DNA of 64,000 nucleotides from Novosphingobium aquimarinum (GTDB taxonomy: Bacteria; Pseudomonadota; Alphaproteobacteria; Sphingomonadales; Sphingomonadaceae), in the NCBI RefSeq assembly GCF_009746585.1, contig NZ_WRPO01000002.1, forward strand, positions 1 through 64,000, given 5' to 3'. Both the position numbers and the translations under genes were made by a program. Positions 26,188 through 34,710 of this stretch are shown in pieces. The notes under the pieces were generated by a model, which was given only the letters and a program-made list of their open reading frames with translations, was not told the DNA's origin and ran no database searches. The number at the start of each line of letters is the position of its first letter. Positions within the stretch are counted from its first letter, which is position 1.

Positions 26188-27369
26188 TCAGTCGCGCTTG
26201 ATGTAACGGCTGCGATAATCCGCGAAGGCTTGCTTGATCTCGCCCTCGTCAAGGCCGTACTGCTCTGGCGAGTAATCGTGCATCGGCCGCTGCTCACGCT
26301 GGTTGCCCGCCATGAACTCGGCCATCGCGGCTTCGCTGCCGCCATCGACCGGGAGCCCCATGCGTTCGAGCACGCGCTGCGCCTGAACCAGAGGCTCGCG
26401 CGCCACGTCGCGATAGTCGATATCGATAAAGCGATCCTCGCCGATCCGCTGACGCGCGGCTTCGAAGCGCTTCATCCAGTTGACTAGCCGCGCGAACCAG
26501 TACGCCCCCACATCGCGATCGTCGATTGTCGCGCCAAGCTTGTACAGGGTCGCCTGCATCGAGACGTAGGACGGGACCGTCTGCACAGGATCGCGATGCG
26601 TCATGATCAGCAGCGCGTCGGGAAAGGCGCGCGCCGCGACTTCGGTATAGGGCAGGTTGGAGGGGCTTTTGAGGATCCACTTCGATCCGCGCCGGGCAGG
26701 CTCCTGCCATTGCAGATACTTGAGGATCGTCTTCAGATCCTCATGCCCGCGCGACTGATCGTAATCGTCGAGCCATGCGGTGAAGCCGGGAACGAAGGTC
26801 ATGCCCTCGACCATCGTGCTGACGAACATCTGTCCCAGAATGAGGATTTCCTCGTCGGGACCTTCGGCTTCGAGCGGGTGGATCGAGGTCAGTTCGGGCG
26901 CGGCCTGCAGCCAGCCCTCGATCATCGCTTCGGCGTAGGCGCGCCGCTCCTTGGGATCGCCCAACGTTTCGCCGGGGAACGGCGCGAAGTTCTGCGCTTC
27001 GAACCAGCGGATCGCGGTCATGCCGGGGCTGCTGGCGAGCAGGCGGTGGAAGATGGTGCTGCCGGTGCGCGGAAGGCCCAGGATGATACCCGCGACCTCG
27101 ACCTTTTCGTCCAGGATCTCGGGATGGCGCTTGATGTCCTCGACCATGCGCAGCCGGCTGACCAGGCCCTTCACGATCACTTCGGTCTGCGCTTCGAAGC
27201 CGGCGGGGGTCAGCTTCGCCTCGGCGTTGGCGGATTCGATGAACTTGTCCATCGGCTCGAAAAACCAGGTGTCCCCGAAATCGTCGAGCCCCGCGCGCTG
27301 ACGCGCCGCGTCGAGCAGGGTCTCGCGATCGAAGGCGGGTTGCCCGGTTGCAGCGGCGGCGCTGACCAT
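26188..27369 (-). CDS. Sulfotransferase-family protein
   Basis: The 393-residue protein has the 5-prime phosphosulfate loop GLPRTGSTIFHRLL (98-111) and the 3-prime phosphate motif in LIMTHRDPVQTVPS. It is the long bacterial form common in sphingomonads and mycobacteria, with an acidic N-terminal extension. Predicted activity is transfer of sulfate from PAPS to a hydroxyl, perhaps on a steroid or lipid. The ATG at 27369 follows GGGAG by eight bases. It is first in the five-gene minus-strand operon. A sulfotransferase at the head of a catabolic operon is odd; it could detoxify or tag the substrate, or catalyse another reaction on this fold. Confidence 0.83.
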   Translation of the reverse strand: MVSAAAATGQPAFDRETLLDAARQRAGLDDFGDTWFFEPMDKFIESANAEAKLTPAGFEAQTEVIVKGLVSRLRMVEDIKRHPEILDEKVEVAGIILGLPRTGSTIFHRLLASSPGMTAIRWFEAQNFAPFPGETLGDPKERRAYAEAMIEGWLQAAPELTSIHPLEAEGPDEEILILGQMFVSTMVEGMTFVPGFTAWLDDYDQSRGHEDLKTILKYLQWQEPARRGSKWILKSPSNLPYTEVAARAFPDALLIMTHRDPVQTVPSYVSMQATLYKLGATIDDRDVGAYWFARLVNWMKRFEAARQRIGEDRFIDIDYRDVAREPLVQAQRVLERMGLPVDGGSEAAMAEFMAGNQREQRPMHDYSPEQYGLDEGEIKQAFADYRSRYIKRD

Positions 27370-27606
27370 GTTTGTTTCTCCCATTCGACTATGCTGTCGT
27401 CTTCGCGGCCTTGCCCTCAAAGGGCGCGACGATAACGGCAACCCATTTGAGCAAGACACGATCTGCTGTCTAGCGGGTTATTTCTGATACGCAAAGGAAG
27501 AGTGTTCGGTAATTGCTTGCATGAATTGCGCAGTTGCGGGAACAACCGCCTTCCTAACGACGTCGCAGCGTCTGCTGCGCGCTGCCAGCAACGAAAAAGG
27601 ACCGAC
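27370..27606. promoter_or_regulatory. Divergent promoter region with a TACGCAAA box
   Basis: These 237 bases drive the sulfotransferase operon (minus) and a SnoaL gene (plus). TACGCAAA occurs at 27488-27495; the same 8-mer lies in two other intergenic regions (34556-34563 inverted, 38813-38820). A regulatory role is a guess. Confidence 0.4.
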
Positions 27607-28119
27607 ATGACCCAGCCATCGATCGAAGAGCGCCTGGCCGCGCTGGAAGATATTCGTGCGATCGAAGAGCTGAAATGGCGCTATCTGCGCGCCTGCGACC
27701 GCAAGCAGCCCGAGGATGTGCGGGCGTGCTTCACCGATGATGCGGTGATCGACTACGAGGGCTTTCCGCTCTTCACCGACGCCGATGCCTTCGTCGACGT
27801 GTTTCGCAAGTGGGGGTGCGTGCCCAACATCGTCGACATGCATCACGGCCTGCATCCGATCATTTCCCTCAACGGAGACCGGGCCACGGGCGCGTTCGAC
27901 CTTTACTTCTTCCAGATCGACACGGCGAGCGGCCGCCAGACCCAGCTGGCGGTGAATTACGACGACGAGTTCGTCCGCAAGGAGGGCGGCTGGCTGATCT
28001 CACGCACGGTCAGCCGGCGCATGTCGATGCTGGTCGGGACGGTCGGTCCCGATGGCATCATGCGCGTGGAAGTGGCGGGTCGCTCGGACGCGGAAGGTCC
28101 AGTGCCGCCACCCCGGTGA
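27607..28119 (+). CDS. SnoaL-like (NTF2-fold) protein
   Basis: The 170-residue protein starts IEERLAALEDIRAIEELKWR, the typical SnoaL helix, and has the Tyr-x4-Asp pair (YLRACD) and a His cluster (VDMHHGLHPI) expected for BaiE/LinA-type active sites. The ATG at 27607 follows AAGG by six bases; the longer frame from 27502 reads into promoter sequence. It is a single gene, divergent from the sulfotransferase operon and convergent with the KstD-like gene. Dehydratase or isomerase activity is inferred from fold and residues only. Confidence 0.75.
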   Translation: MTQPSIEERLAALEDIRAIEELKWRYLRACDRKQPEDVRACFTDDAVIDYEGFPLFTDADAFVDVFRKWGCVPNIVDMHHGLHPIISLNGDRATGAFDLYFFQIDTASGRQTQLAVNYDDEFVRKEGGWLISRTVSRRMSMLVGTVGPDGIMRVEVAGRSDAEGPVPPPR

Positions 28120-28127
28120 TCATGGGG

Positions 28128-28164
28128 TGATCGGGCGGCGGGGCGGCCGGCCCCGCCACGATCA
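28128..28164. terminator. GC-rich hairpin between convergent genes
   Basis: GGCGGGGC (28137-28144) pairs with GCCCCGCC (28150-28157) over a five-base loop. An outer stem TGATCG (28128-28133) pairs with CGATCA (28159-28164). There is no T-run, so intrinsic termination is uncertain. Confidence 0.55.
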
Positions 28165-28175
28165 AGCGCGGTCGA

Positions 28176-29867
28176 TCAGGTGTTCGCGCCCATCGCGTGC
28201 CGGCCCGCGACATAACCGAAAGTCATGGCCGGCCCCAGCGTTACACCCGCTCCGGGGTAGCTTTCCCCCATGACCGAGGCCGCATTGTTGCCCACCGCGT
28301 AAAGCCCCGCGATCGGCTGGTCGTGCTCATCCAGCACGCGCGCGTTTTCATCGGTGACGATGCCACCATTGGTGCCGATGTCCCCGCCATAAATCGGCAT
28401 CGCATAAAACGGCGCCTTCACCAGCGGGGCAAGCGTGGGATTGGGCTGAACCCTGGGGTCGCCATACATCTTGTCGTAAGCCGGACCACCGCGATCGAAT
28501 TCGGTATCGACACCTTTCACGGCATCGGCATTGAATCGAGCAATGGTCGCCTCCAGCACTTCGGGGTCAATGCTCAACTTCGGTGCGAGAGCGGCGATCG
28601 TGTCGGCCTTGCACATGGTGCGCTTGACGGCGGGCAGTTGCAGCGCATCCGGAACCAACGGCAGCAGGGGTCCCATCGGATACTTGTGCCGGAAGGTCGC
28701 ATCGAAGATCACGAAGCTGGGCTGAGTACCGGCTCCCGGCTTGTCATTCTCGAGCATCTGGCGCCCGACCACATGGTAGGAGGCGGCCTCGTTCATGTAT
28801 CGCTTGCCAGCCTGATTGACGATGATGCAGCCGGGCAGCGCGCGCTCGATCGTGGAAAGGCGCGCGCGCTTTTCGCCCGGCACACGGAAGACGGGCGCCG
28901 ACCAGGTCGAATGCATGTTGCGCAGCGCCGCGCCGACGGCTTGCGCGGCCATGATGGAATCGCCGGTGTTGTTGATTTGCGAGCCGCTCATCGTCGGATC
29001 GTCGGAGCCGGGAAGGTGCGCCTTGCGCAGCGCCGGGTTACGCTCGAATCCGCCTGCCGCGAGGATAACGCCGTGCGTGATCCCGATGCGCCGGCGCTTG
29101 CCGTCCTGATCGACAATGGCGCCGACAACGCGATCATCCTCGCGCACCAGCTGGACGAGACCGGTTTTGAGCCGCAGCGGTACGTTACGCCGCTTGAGCG
29201 CCAGGCGCAGGCCGCCGATCAAGGCATTGCCAAGGGTCAGATGGCGGTCCTTCATCGAACGAAAGCGATGCGGCATGTCCGAGGCGTAGCGCCACAGCAT
29301 CTTGCCCAGCGTTCCCGTCCAGCCCTTGGGGCGAAGCAGCAGCGCGTACGTCTCATCGAACCGCCAGTTGATGACGCCGAGCAGGCTGGCGGCGGGCGAC
29401 GGCCCCCGCAAGGTCAGGATATCCTCGCCCAGTTCCTTGCCGTCGAAAGGCAGGGGGAGATGGGTGCGATAGCCCATTTTCCCGCCCGGATATTCGACAT
29501 GATAATCTGGATACGGCATCGCGGCAAAGCGAACGGGCGTCTGCTCGTGAAGCCACGTCAGCATCTCAGGCGCTTTGCGAATATAGGCGCGGATCAGCTC
29601 GTCGGGCACGTTGGGGGCACTTTGCGGGCGGACATAGGCGAAGGCCTCCTCCTCGCTGTCCTCGTGGCCGTGCTCTTGCGCGAGCGGACTGTTCGGGATC
29701 CAGATGCCGCCGCCGGACGTGGCGGAAGTCCCGCCATATTCGTCCCCCTTCTCGATCACCAGCACCCGGGCATGAGCATCGGCGGCGGCGACCGCGGCGG
29801 TCAGGCCGCCTGCCCCCGAACCGACGACGAGCACGTCCACTTCCTCATCCCAATTCGTGCCTGCCAT
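28176..29867 (-). CDS. 3-ketosteroid-delta1-dehydrogenase-like flavoprotein
   Basis: The 563-residue FAD protein starts with the dinucleotide loop VLVVGSGAGGLTAA (13-26) and EKGDEYGGTSATSGGGIW. The C-terminus has YPGAGVTLGPAMTFGYVAG (Tyr537 to Gly541 within YPGAG), the segment that holds Tyr487 and Gly491, which bind the C3 keto group in KstD1 as I recall. This supports 1(2)-dehydrogenation of a 3-oxo steroid, the step that prepares ring B opening. It is divergent from a GMC oxidoreductase. Related flavoproteins act on other cyclic ketones, so steroid specificity is inferred from motif and neighbourhood. Confidence 0.78.
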   Translation of the reverse strand: MAGTNWDEEVDVLVVGSGAGGLTAAVAAADAHARVLVIEKGDEYGGTSATSGGGIWIPNSPLAQEHGHEDSEEEAFAYVRPQSAPNVPDELIRAYIRKAPEMLTWLHEQTPVRFAAMPYPDYHVEYPGGKMGYRTHLPLPFDGKELGEDILTLRGPSPAASLLGVINWRFDETYALLLRPKGWTGTLGKMLWRYASDMPHRFRSMKDRHLTLGNALIGGLRLALKRRNVPLRLKTGLVQLVREDDRVVGAIVDQDGKRRRIGITHGVILAAGGFERNPALRKAHLPGSDDPTMSGSQINNTGDSIMAAQAVGAALRNMHSTWSAPVFRVPGEKRARLSTIERALPGCIIVNQAGKRYMNEAASYHVVGRQMLENDKPGAGTQPSFVIFDATFRHKYPMGPLLPLVPDALQLPAVKRTMCKADTIAALAPKLSIDPEVLEATIARFNADAVKGVDTEFDRGGPAYDKMYGDPRVQPNPTLAPLVKAPFYAMPIYGGDIGTNGGIVTDENARVLDEHDQPIAGLYAVGNNAASVMGESYPGAGVTLGPAMTFGYVAGRHAMGANT

Positions 29868-30060
29868 CTCGGATCCTTCCTTAGCGCCAATTTACGCGTT
29901 TGATTGGCTGATTGAACTTTCGGCTTTGCAGATGCAAGGTCGTTAACGCATAGTTCTGCGCGAAATAGGAAGGGCCGCACGACGCTTGGCGGTTCGTTTC
30001 GGCGCTGGCGAAACCCGATGCGCTTTCCGTCTCCCGTCCCCACAATGCGAAAGATCACGC

Positions 30061-31662
30061 GTGACGCAAGCCTCAGCATACGACTTCATCATCGTCGGCG
30101 CCGGCTCGGCGGGTTGCGTTCTTGCCAACCGGCTCTCGGCGGATTCGCGAAACCGCGTCCTGCTGATCGAAGCGGGCGGCCGCGACCGGAGCGTGTTCAT
30201 CCATGCGCCCGGCGGGTTGCTGCCGATCATGCATCAGGGCTGGTTCCAATGGATGCATGTCAGCGTGCCTCAGAAACACGCGGGCGGTCGCCAGGTCTAC
30301 ACGCCGCGCGGGAAAGTGCTGGGCGGCTCCTCGGCGATCAACGGCATGGTCTACGATCGCGGCACGGCGAGCGACTACGATGGCTGGCGCCAGCTCGGCA
30401 ACGAGGGCTGGAGCTATGAGGACGTGCTGCCTTACTTCAAGAAGCTCGAGGATTATCAACCGGGCGAAGACGCCTTTCACGCCACCGGTGGCCCCGTGCA
30501 TGTCAGCCGTCCGGGCATACAGCACCCGCTTGCCAAAGCGTTCAGCGAGGCGGCGCAGGCGGCGGGCCTTTCTTACAATGCGGATTTCAACGGCGCCAAG
30601 CGCGAAGGCGTCGGCCCAGCGGACGTGACTGCCTCTCGCGGACGACGCTACAGCGCGGCGCGCGCCTATTTGCGCCCCGCCAGACGCCGGGCCAACTTGC
30701 GTGTGGTGACGGGCGCGCATGTCCGGCGCATCCTTGTGGAAGAGGGCCGCGCGATCGGCGTCGAGTACGACGCGCGCGGCGGCAAGCGGGAGCGCGCAAC
30801 CGCCGCGCGCGAAGTGATCGTTTCGGCCGGCGCGATCCATTCGCCGCATTTGCTGATGCTGTCCGGCATCGGCGACGCTTCGCATCTCGCCGAACACGGC
30901 ATCGCCGTCACCCATCACTTGCCGGGGGTGGGGCAGAATTACCGCGATCACGTTGCGGTCACGGTGAAGCAGGCGTCCACGTTGCCGCTGTCGATGTGGA
31001 ACTTTTTTCACCCGCTCGCGGCTTCCCGCGCCGTGATCGACTTCGTTCTGTTCCGCAAGGGTCCGCTGGCCACGCCGCCCGCCGAAGTCGCCGCTTATGT
31101 GCGCACCATGCCCGGCTCGCAGGAGCCCGACATCAAGATCCACTTCGCGATGGCACTTTATGAAGCGATGGGGCGCAAGCTGATCAACCAGCACGGCTAC
31201 TTCGCGCATATCGATTTGCTCAAACCCGAAAGCGTGGGCGAGATCCGGCTGACCTGTGCCGACCCCCTCGCCGCCCCCGCGATCGATCCGAATATCCTCG
31301 CGACGCCGGGCGACATGGCGGCGGGCCGGGCCGCGATCCGAGCGGTACGGAAGATCTTCGCGCAAGCTCCGTTCGATCCGATGCGCGGCGAGGAACTGGC
31401 ACCGGGGACGCATCTACAAAGCGATGACGAGCTCGACGTCTATCTGCGCGAGACGGCGGTATCCGACATTCATACGGTGGGGACGTGCCGGATGGGTCAC
31501 GATCCAATGGCGGTCGTCGATCCGCAATTGTGCGTGCATGGGGTGTCCGGCCTGCGCGTCGTCGATGCTTCGGTGATGCCGCGCGTTCCGGGCGGCAACA
31601 CCAACGTGCCTACGATGATGATTGCGGAAAAGGCGGCGGAAATGATCCTTACGCGGCAATAA
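30061..31662 (+). CDS. GMC-family FAD oxidoreductase (choline dehydrogenase-like)
   Basis: The 533-residue protein has [18 protein letters not shown] (FAD loop), [18 protein letters not shown] (GMC signature 1), [16 protein letters not shown] (signature 2), the catalytic His in [14 protein letters not shown] and Asn in [11 protein letters not shown]. It oxidises an alcohol to an aldehyde or ketone; sphingomonad members act on polyethylene glycol, terpenoid or sterol alcohols. The start is a GTG at 30061, where similarity begins; the ribosome site is weak. It is divergent from the KstD-like gene across 193 bases and followed by a frameshifted flavoprotein gene. Confidence 0.85.
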   Translation: MTQASAYDFIIVGAGSAGCVLANRLSADSRNRVLLIEAGGRDRSVFIHAPGGLLPIMHQGWFQWMHVSVPQKHAGGRQVYTPRGKVLGGSSAINGMVYDRGTASDYDGWRQLGNEGWSYEDVLPYFKKLEDYQPGEDAFHATGGPVHVSRPGIQHPLAKAFSEAAQAAGLSYNADFNGAKREGVGPADVTASRGRRYSAARAYLRPARRRANLRVVTGAHVRRILVEEGRAIGVEYDARGGKRERATAAREVIVSAGAIHSPHLLMLSGIGDASHLAEHGIAVTHHLPGVGQNYRDHVAVTVKQASTLPLSMWNFFHPLAASRAVIDFVLFRKGPLATPPAEVAAYVRTMPGSQEPDIKIHFAMALYEAMGRKLINQHGYFAHIDLLKPESVGEIRLTCADPLAAPAIDPNILATPGDMAAGRAAIRAVRKIFAQAPFDPMRGEELAPGTHLQSDDELDVYLRETAVSDIHTVGTCRMGHDPMAVVDPQLCVHGVSGLRVVDASVMPRVPGGNTNVPTMMIAEKAAEMILTRQ

Positions 31663-31778
31663 GGCGCCTAATCGTCATTTGCGTCTCGAAACCCTCTTAC
31701 GGTTGCGCAATTCATTGTTTAACGACATCTGGAAGCGGAAAGCCGGCGCTAGTCGGCGCAAAGATTTGGGAGAGACGT

Positions 31779-33232
31779 ATGGCACGCGGAACCTTGCACA
31801 GGCCGTTGCTGGCGCAGGATGTCGAGAGCTGGGATATCGAAACCGACGTCGCGGTGGTGGGCTTCGGTGCATCGGGCGCCTGCGCCGCGTTGGAAGCGGC
31901 GCGCGCGGGGGCCTCGGTCACCTTGTTCGAGGCGGGTTCGGGCAGCGGCGGCGCTTCGGCGCTATCGGGTGGCGAGATCTATATCGGCGGCGGCACCGAC
32001 GTGCAGCGCTCGGCCGGGTTCGAGGACACGACCGAGGCGCTCGCGGCGTATCTGAAGCTGGCGGGCGGGCCGGATGCCGATGTCGCCAAGTGCGACCTTT
32101 ATGCCGAGAACAGCCTTGCGCATTACGAATGGCTCAAGGAACAAGGCGTGCCGTACAAGGGCACGTACCTGCCCGGCAAGATCATCGAGCCGCCCGAGGA
32201 GACACGCTGATCTGGTCCGGCAGCGAGGAGGCCTGGCCGTTCTCTGAAACCGCCAAACCCGCGCCGCGCGGCCACGTGCTTCAGTTCATGGGCTGGGGCG
32301 GCGGCCGCATGCTGATCGATATCCTCGAAGCGCGCGTGCGCGAAGCTGGCGTGGACGTCCGCACCGATGCCCGCGTGCAGTCGCTGATCATGGACGACGA
32401 GCGCGTGGTGGGCCTGGTCGTGCGGATCGACAACCAGTCGCTGAATGTCCGCGCGCGACGCGGCGTCGTGCTGTGTACCGGCGGCTTCGCGATGAATGCC
32501 GAGATGCTGGCGCGCTATGCGCCCGGCACGCTCAAGCTCTCCGACCCGATTGGCGAGAACGACAATGGCTCGGGCATCCTGATGGGCATGGGCGCTGGCG
32601 GCGACGCCATTCATATGGACGAATTCTTTACCACCTGCCCCTGGATTATGCCGCCCGATTTCGTGAAGGGCATCTTCGTCAATGAAGCGGGCAATCGCTT
32701 CATCAACGAGGATTGCTATCACGGCCGGGTGAGCCGCACGATCGTGGATCAGCCGGGCCGCAAAGTCTGGCTGCTCGTCGACAACGCGATCTTCAGCCAG
32801 CCGATCGAACTGGCGCGCATTTCGATCGCGGCGGTGGGCGAGACCTGGGAAGAGGTCGAAAGCGAGCTCGAGCTGGCTCCGGGCACGCTCGCGGCGACGG
32901 TCGAGACGTTCAACCGCTATGCCAGGGAGGGACACGACCCCGTGTTCCACAAGGCGCCGCAGTGGCTCAAAGTGCTGGACGAAGGGCCGTTTGCCGCGCT
33001 CGAACTGAATTTTTCGGATAGCTACTTTTCGTTCTTCACGCTGGGCGGCCTGTCCACCCTGCCCACCGGGCAGGTGCGCGATCGCGCGGGCGAGCCGGTG
33101 CCGGGGCTCTATGCGGCGGGCCGCGCGACTTCGGGTCTGCCGCGCTGGGGGCATGGCTATAGCTCGGGGATGAGCTTGGCCGACTGCACGTTCTTCGGCC
33201 GTCAGGCGGGGCGCAGCGCCGCCGCAGGCTGA
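31779..33232 (+). pseudogene. Delta4-ketosteroid-dehydrogenase-like flavoprotein with a frameshift
   Basis: The first 143 codons (from ATG 31779, MARGTLHRPLLAQ) hold the FAD loop AVVGFGASGACAAL and end at TGA 32208-32210 after EPPEETR. The protein resumes without loss in another frame at about 32200 (TLIWSGSEEAWPF) and runs to 33232, giving about 484 residues, the family length. One base is missing near 32195-32207. The C-terminus has WGHGYSSGMSLADCTFFGR; its Tyr-x-Ser is the pair (Tyr466, Ser468) I recall as catalytic in delta4-(5alpha)-dehydrogenase. The rest is well conserved, so the lesion is recent or a sequencing error. Four bases separate it from the convergent MFS gene. Confidence 0.8.
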
Positions 33233-33236
33233 CGCA

Positions 33237-34475
33237 TCACGCGGCGCTGTCCTCAAGCCGCTGCCCCCGGGTTTCGGGTAGCAATATCCAGACCAGAGGA
33301 ATGGCAAGGAAGGTGAGCAGGCCCAGCGTCGCCGCAGCCGGCGCGATGGCGCCCAGTCGCGCGGACAAGGCTCCCAAAGCCCAAGGCGCGAGTACCACGC
33401 CCCAACGCGCCACGAGATTGTGGCACCAGCCGTTCGCCGCCGCGCGCAACTCGGTGGGAAACAACTCGGAATTGAGCGTATAGGCGACCACCCAGACACC
33501 GATCGACGTCTGTATTCCGACGAAGCCGAGCGCCACCGCCCACCAATCGTGGCTGAGATAGCAAACAAGGGTCAGCGTCCCCAGCGCTCCCAGAAGCAGC
33601 GACAGGGTCCAGCGCCGCCCGATCCTGTCCATCAGGAAGCCGGCACCTAGATAACCGGTAAAGGCGCCCACCAGTCCGAAAGGCGCGATCAGCGCGAGGT
33701 CGCCGGGATTCCACTGCCGCTCCTGCACGACGTAAAGCGTGAAGAACAAGGTGGAGACCGAACTGGCGAAATTGATGATGAGCCAGACCAATGTCATCGC
33801 GACGGTGCGCTTGCGCAGCGCGGGCGCGAGCAGCGCGCGCAGCTCTTGCAGCGCTGAGAACCGTCGCTCGCCGGGATTTCGCGCCGCTTGCCAGACCGGC
33901 GTCTCTGGCAGCCAGCGATAGAGGAACGGCAACGTCAGTAGCGGCGCCGCCCCCACCACGAACAACAGCCGCCAGCCCAGCGGGGAGGTAACCGCGGGCG
34001 AAAGCAGAAGGTACGGCAAGGCGGCGCCAAAGCTGCCGAACGCGCCCAGCAGGCCGTTTGCGCGCCCGCGCGCCCTGGCGGGCAGCACTTCGCTGACGAT
34101 CACGTATGCGGTGGCGATCTGGGTGACGAGGAAGATGCGCGTGATCAGCTGCACCGCGGTGTAGGCCGCGAGGCTATCGACGAAGACGGTGCCGAGCGAG
34201 CCGAGCGAGAACGCCGTCGCGGATACCAGCAGGACGGGCCGGCGACCGAAGCGATCGGCCAGCCGTACCGTGGCGAACGCGAGGATCGATCCGATCGCGA
34301 TCAGCGCCAGCGCGTCGCCCAGCGCGGACGACGTCGCGCCGAAGTCCTTGCTGATGTACGGCAGGACAACGCTGGTGACGCTGACGTCGAACCCTTCGAA
34401 CATCACTACGATCGTCAGCAGCGCGATCAGTTGCACGTGACCGCGCGTGATCCGTTCATCTTCTGCCCGGACCAT
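33237..34475 (-). CDS. MFS transporter (aromatic-acid/sugar-porter type)
   Basis: The 412-residue protein has about 12 hydrophobic segments. Loop 2-3 carries RLADRFGRRP and loop 8-9 carries LMDRIGRRWT, the MFS signatures. EGFDVSVTSVVLP in helix 1 resembles the aromatic acid:proton symporter group, where an acidic residue in this helix is important. It probably imports an organic acid or exports an intermediate across the inner membrane. It converges on the frameshifted flavoprotein gene, four bases away, and is divergent from the next flavoprotein gene. Confidence 0.85.
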   Translation of the reverse strand: MVRAEDERITRGHVQLIALLTIVVMFEGFDVSVTSVVLPYISKDFGATSSALGDALALIAIGSILAFATVRLADRFGRRPVLLVSATAFSLGSLGTVFVDSLAAYTAVQLITRIFLVTQIATAYVIVSEVLPARARGRANGLLGAFGSFGAALPYLLLSPAVTSPLGWRLLFVVGAAPLLTLPFLYRWLPETPVWQAARNPGERRFSALQELRALLAPALRKRTVAMTLVWLIINFASSVSTLFFTLYVVQERQWNPGDLALIAPFGLVGAFTGYLGAGFLMDRIGRRWTLSLLLGALGTLTLVCYLSHDWWAVALGFVGIQTSIGVWVVAYTLNSELFPTELRAAANGWCHNLVARWGVVLAPWALGALSARLGAIAPAAATLGLLTFLAIPLVWILLPETRGQRLEDSAA

Positions 34476-34710
34476 TCGTCAACTCTCCCCACGCCCACGC
34501 CCACGCCCGTGACCGTGATCGGTTCTGGCCTCCGCGTGCAACGTGTAGGCAGCTATTTGCGTAGACGGAAGCCAGATCAAGCACATCTCTCACGACGTAT
34601 GCTTCATTGCATCATCGTATTGCAGATTATAGGTGTCAAAACTCACCGCACGAGGCCGTGAGCGGACAATCGGTCCGCGCGAAGCCCTTGGCGACTGATT
34701 GGGGGACGAT
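34476..34710. promoter_or_regulatory. Divergent promoter region, MFS and flavoprotein
   Basis: These 235 bases hold promoters for the MFS gene (minus) and the flavoprotein gene (plus). CCCACG is repeated three times at 34488-34505 in the MFS leader, and TTTGCGTA (inverse of TACGCAAA) lies at 34556-34563. No firm operator can be named. Confidence 0.4.

Noticed and set aside
28197..29903. 568-codon plus-strand frame opposite the KstD-like gene
   Set aside because: Antisense of a complete FAD enzyme with recognisable catalytic motifs; no motif in the antisense product.
32195..32215. Programmed frameshift in the flavoprotein gene
   Set aside because: No slippery heptamer and no clear downstream stem; a mutation or sequencing error is simpler.
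34488..34505. CCCACG repeated three times before the MFS gene
   Set aside because: Too short and too common in GC-rich DNA to argue for a functional repeat.
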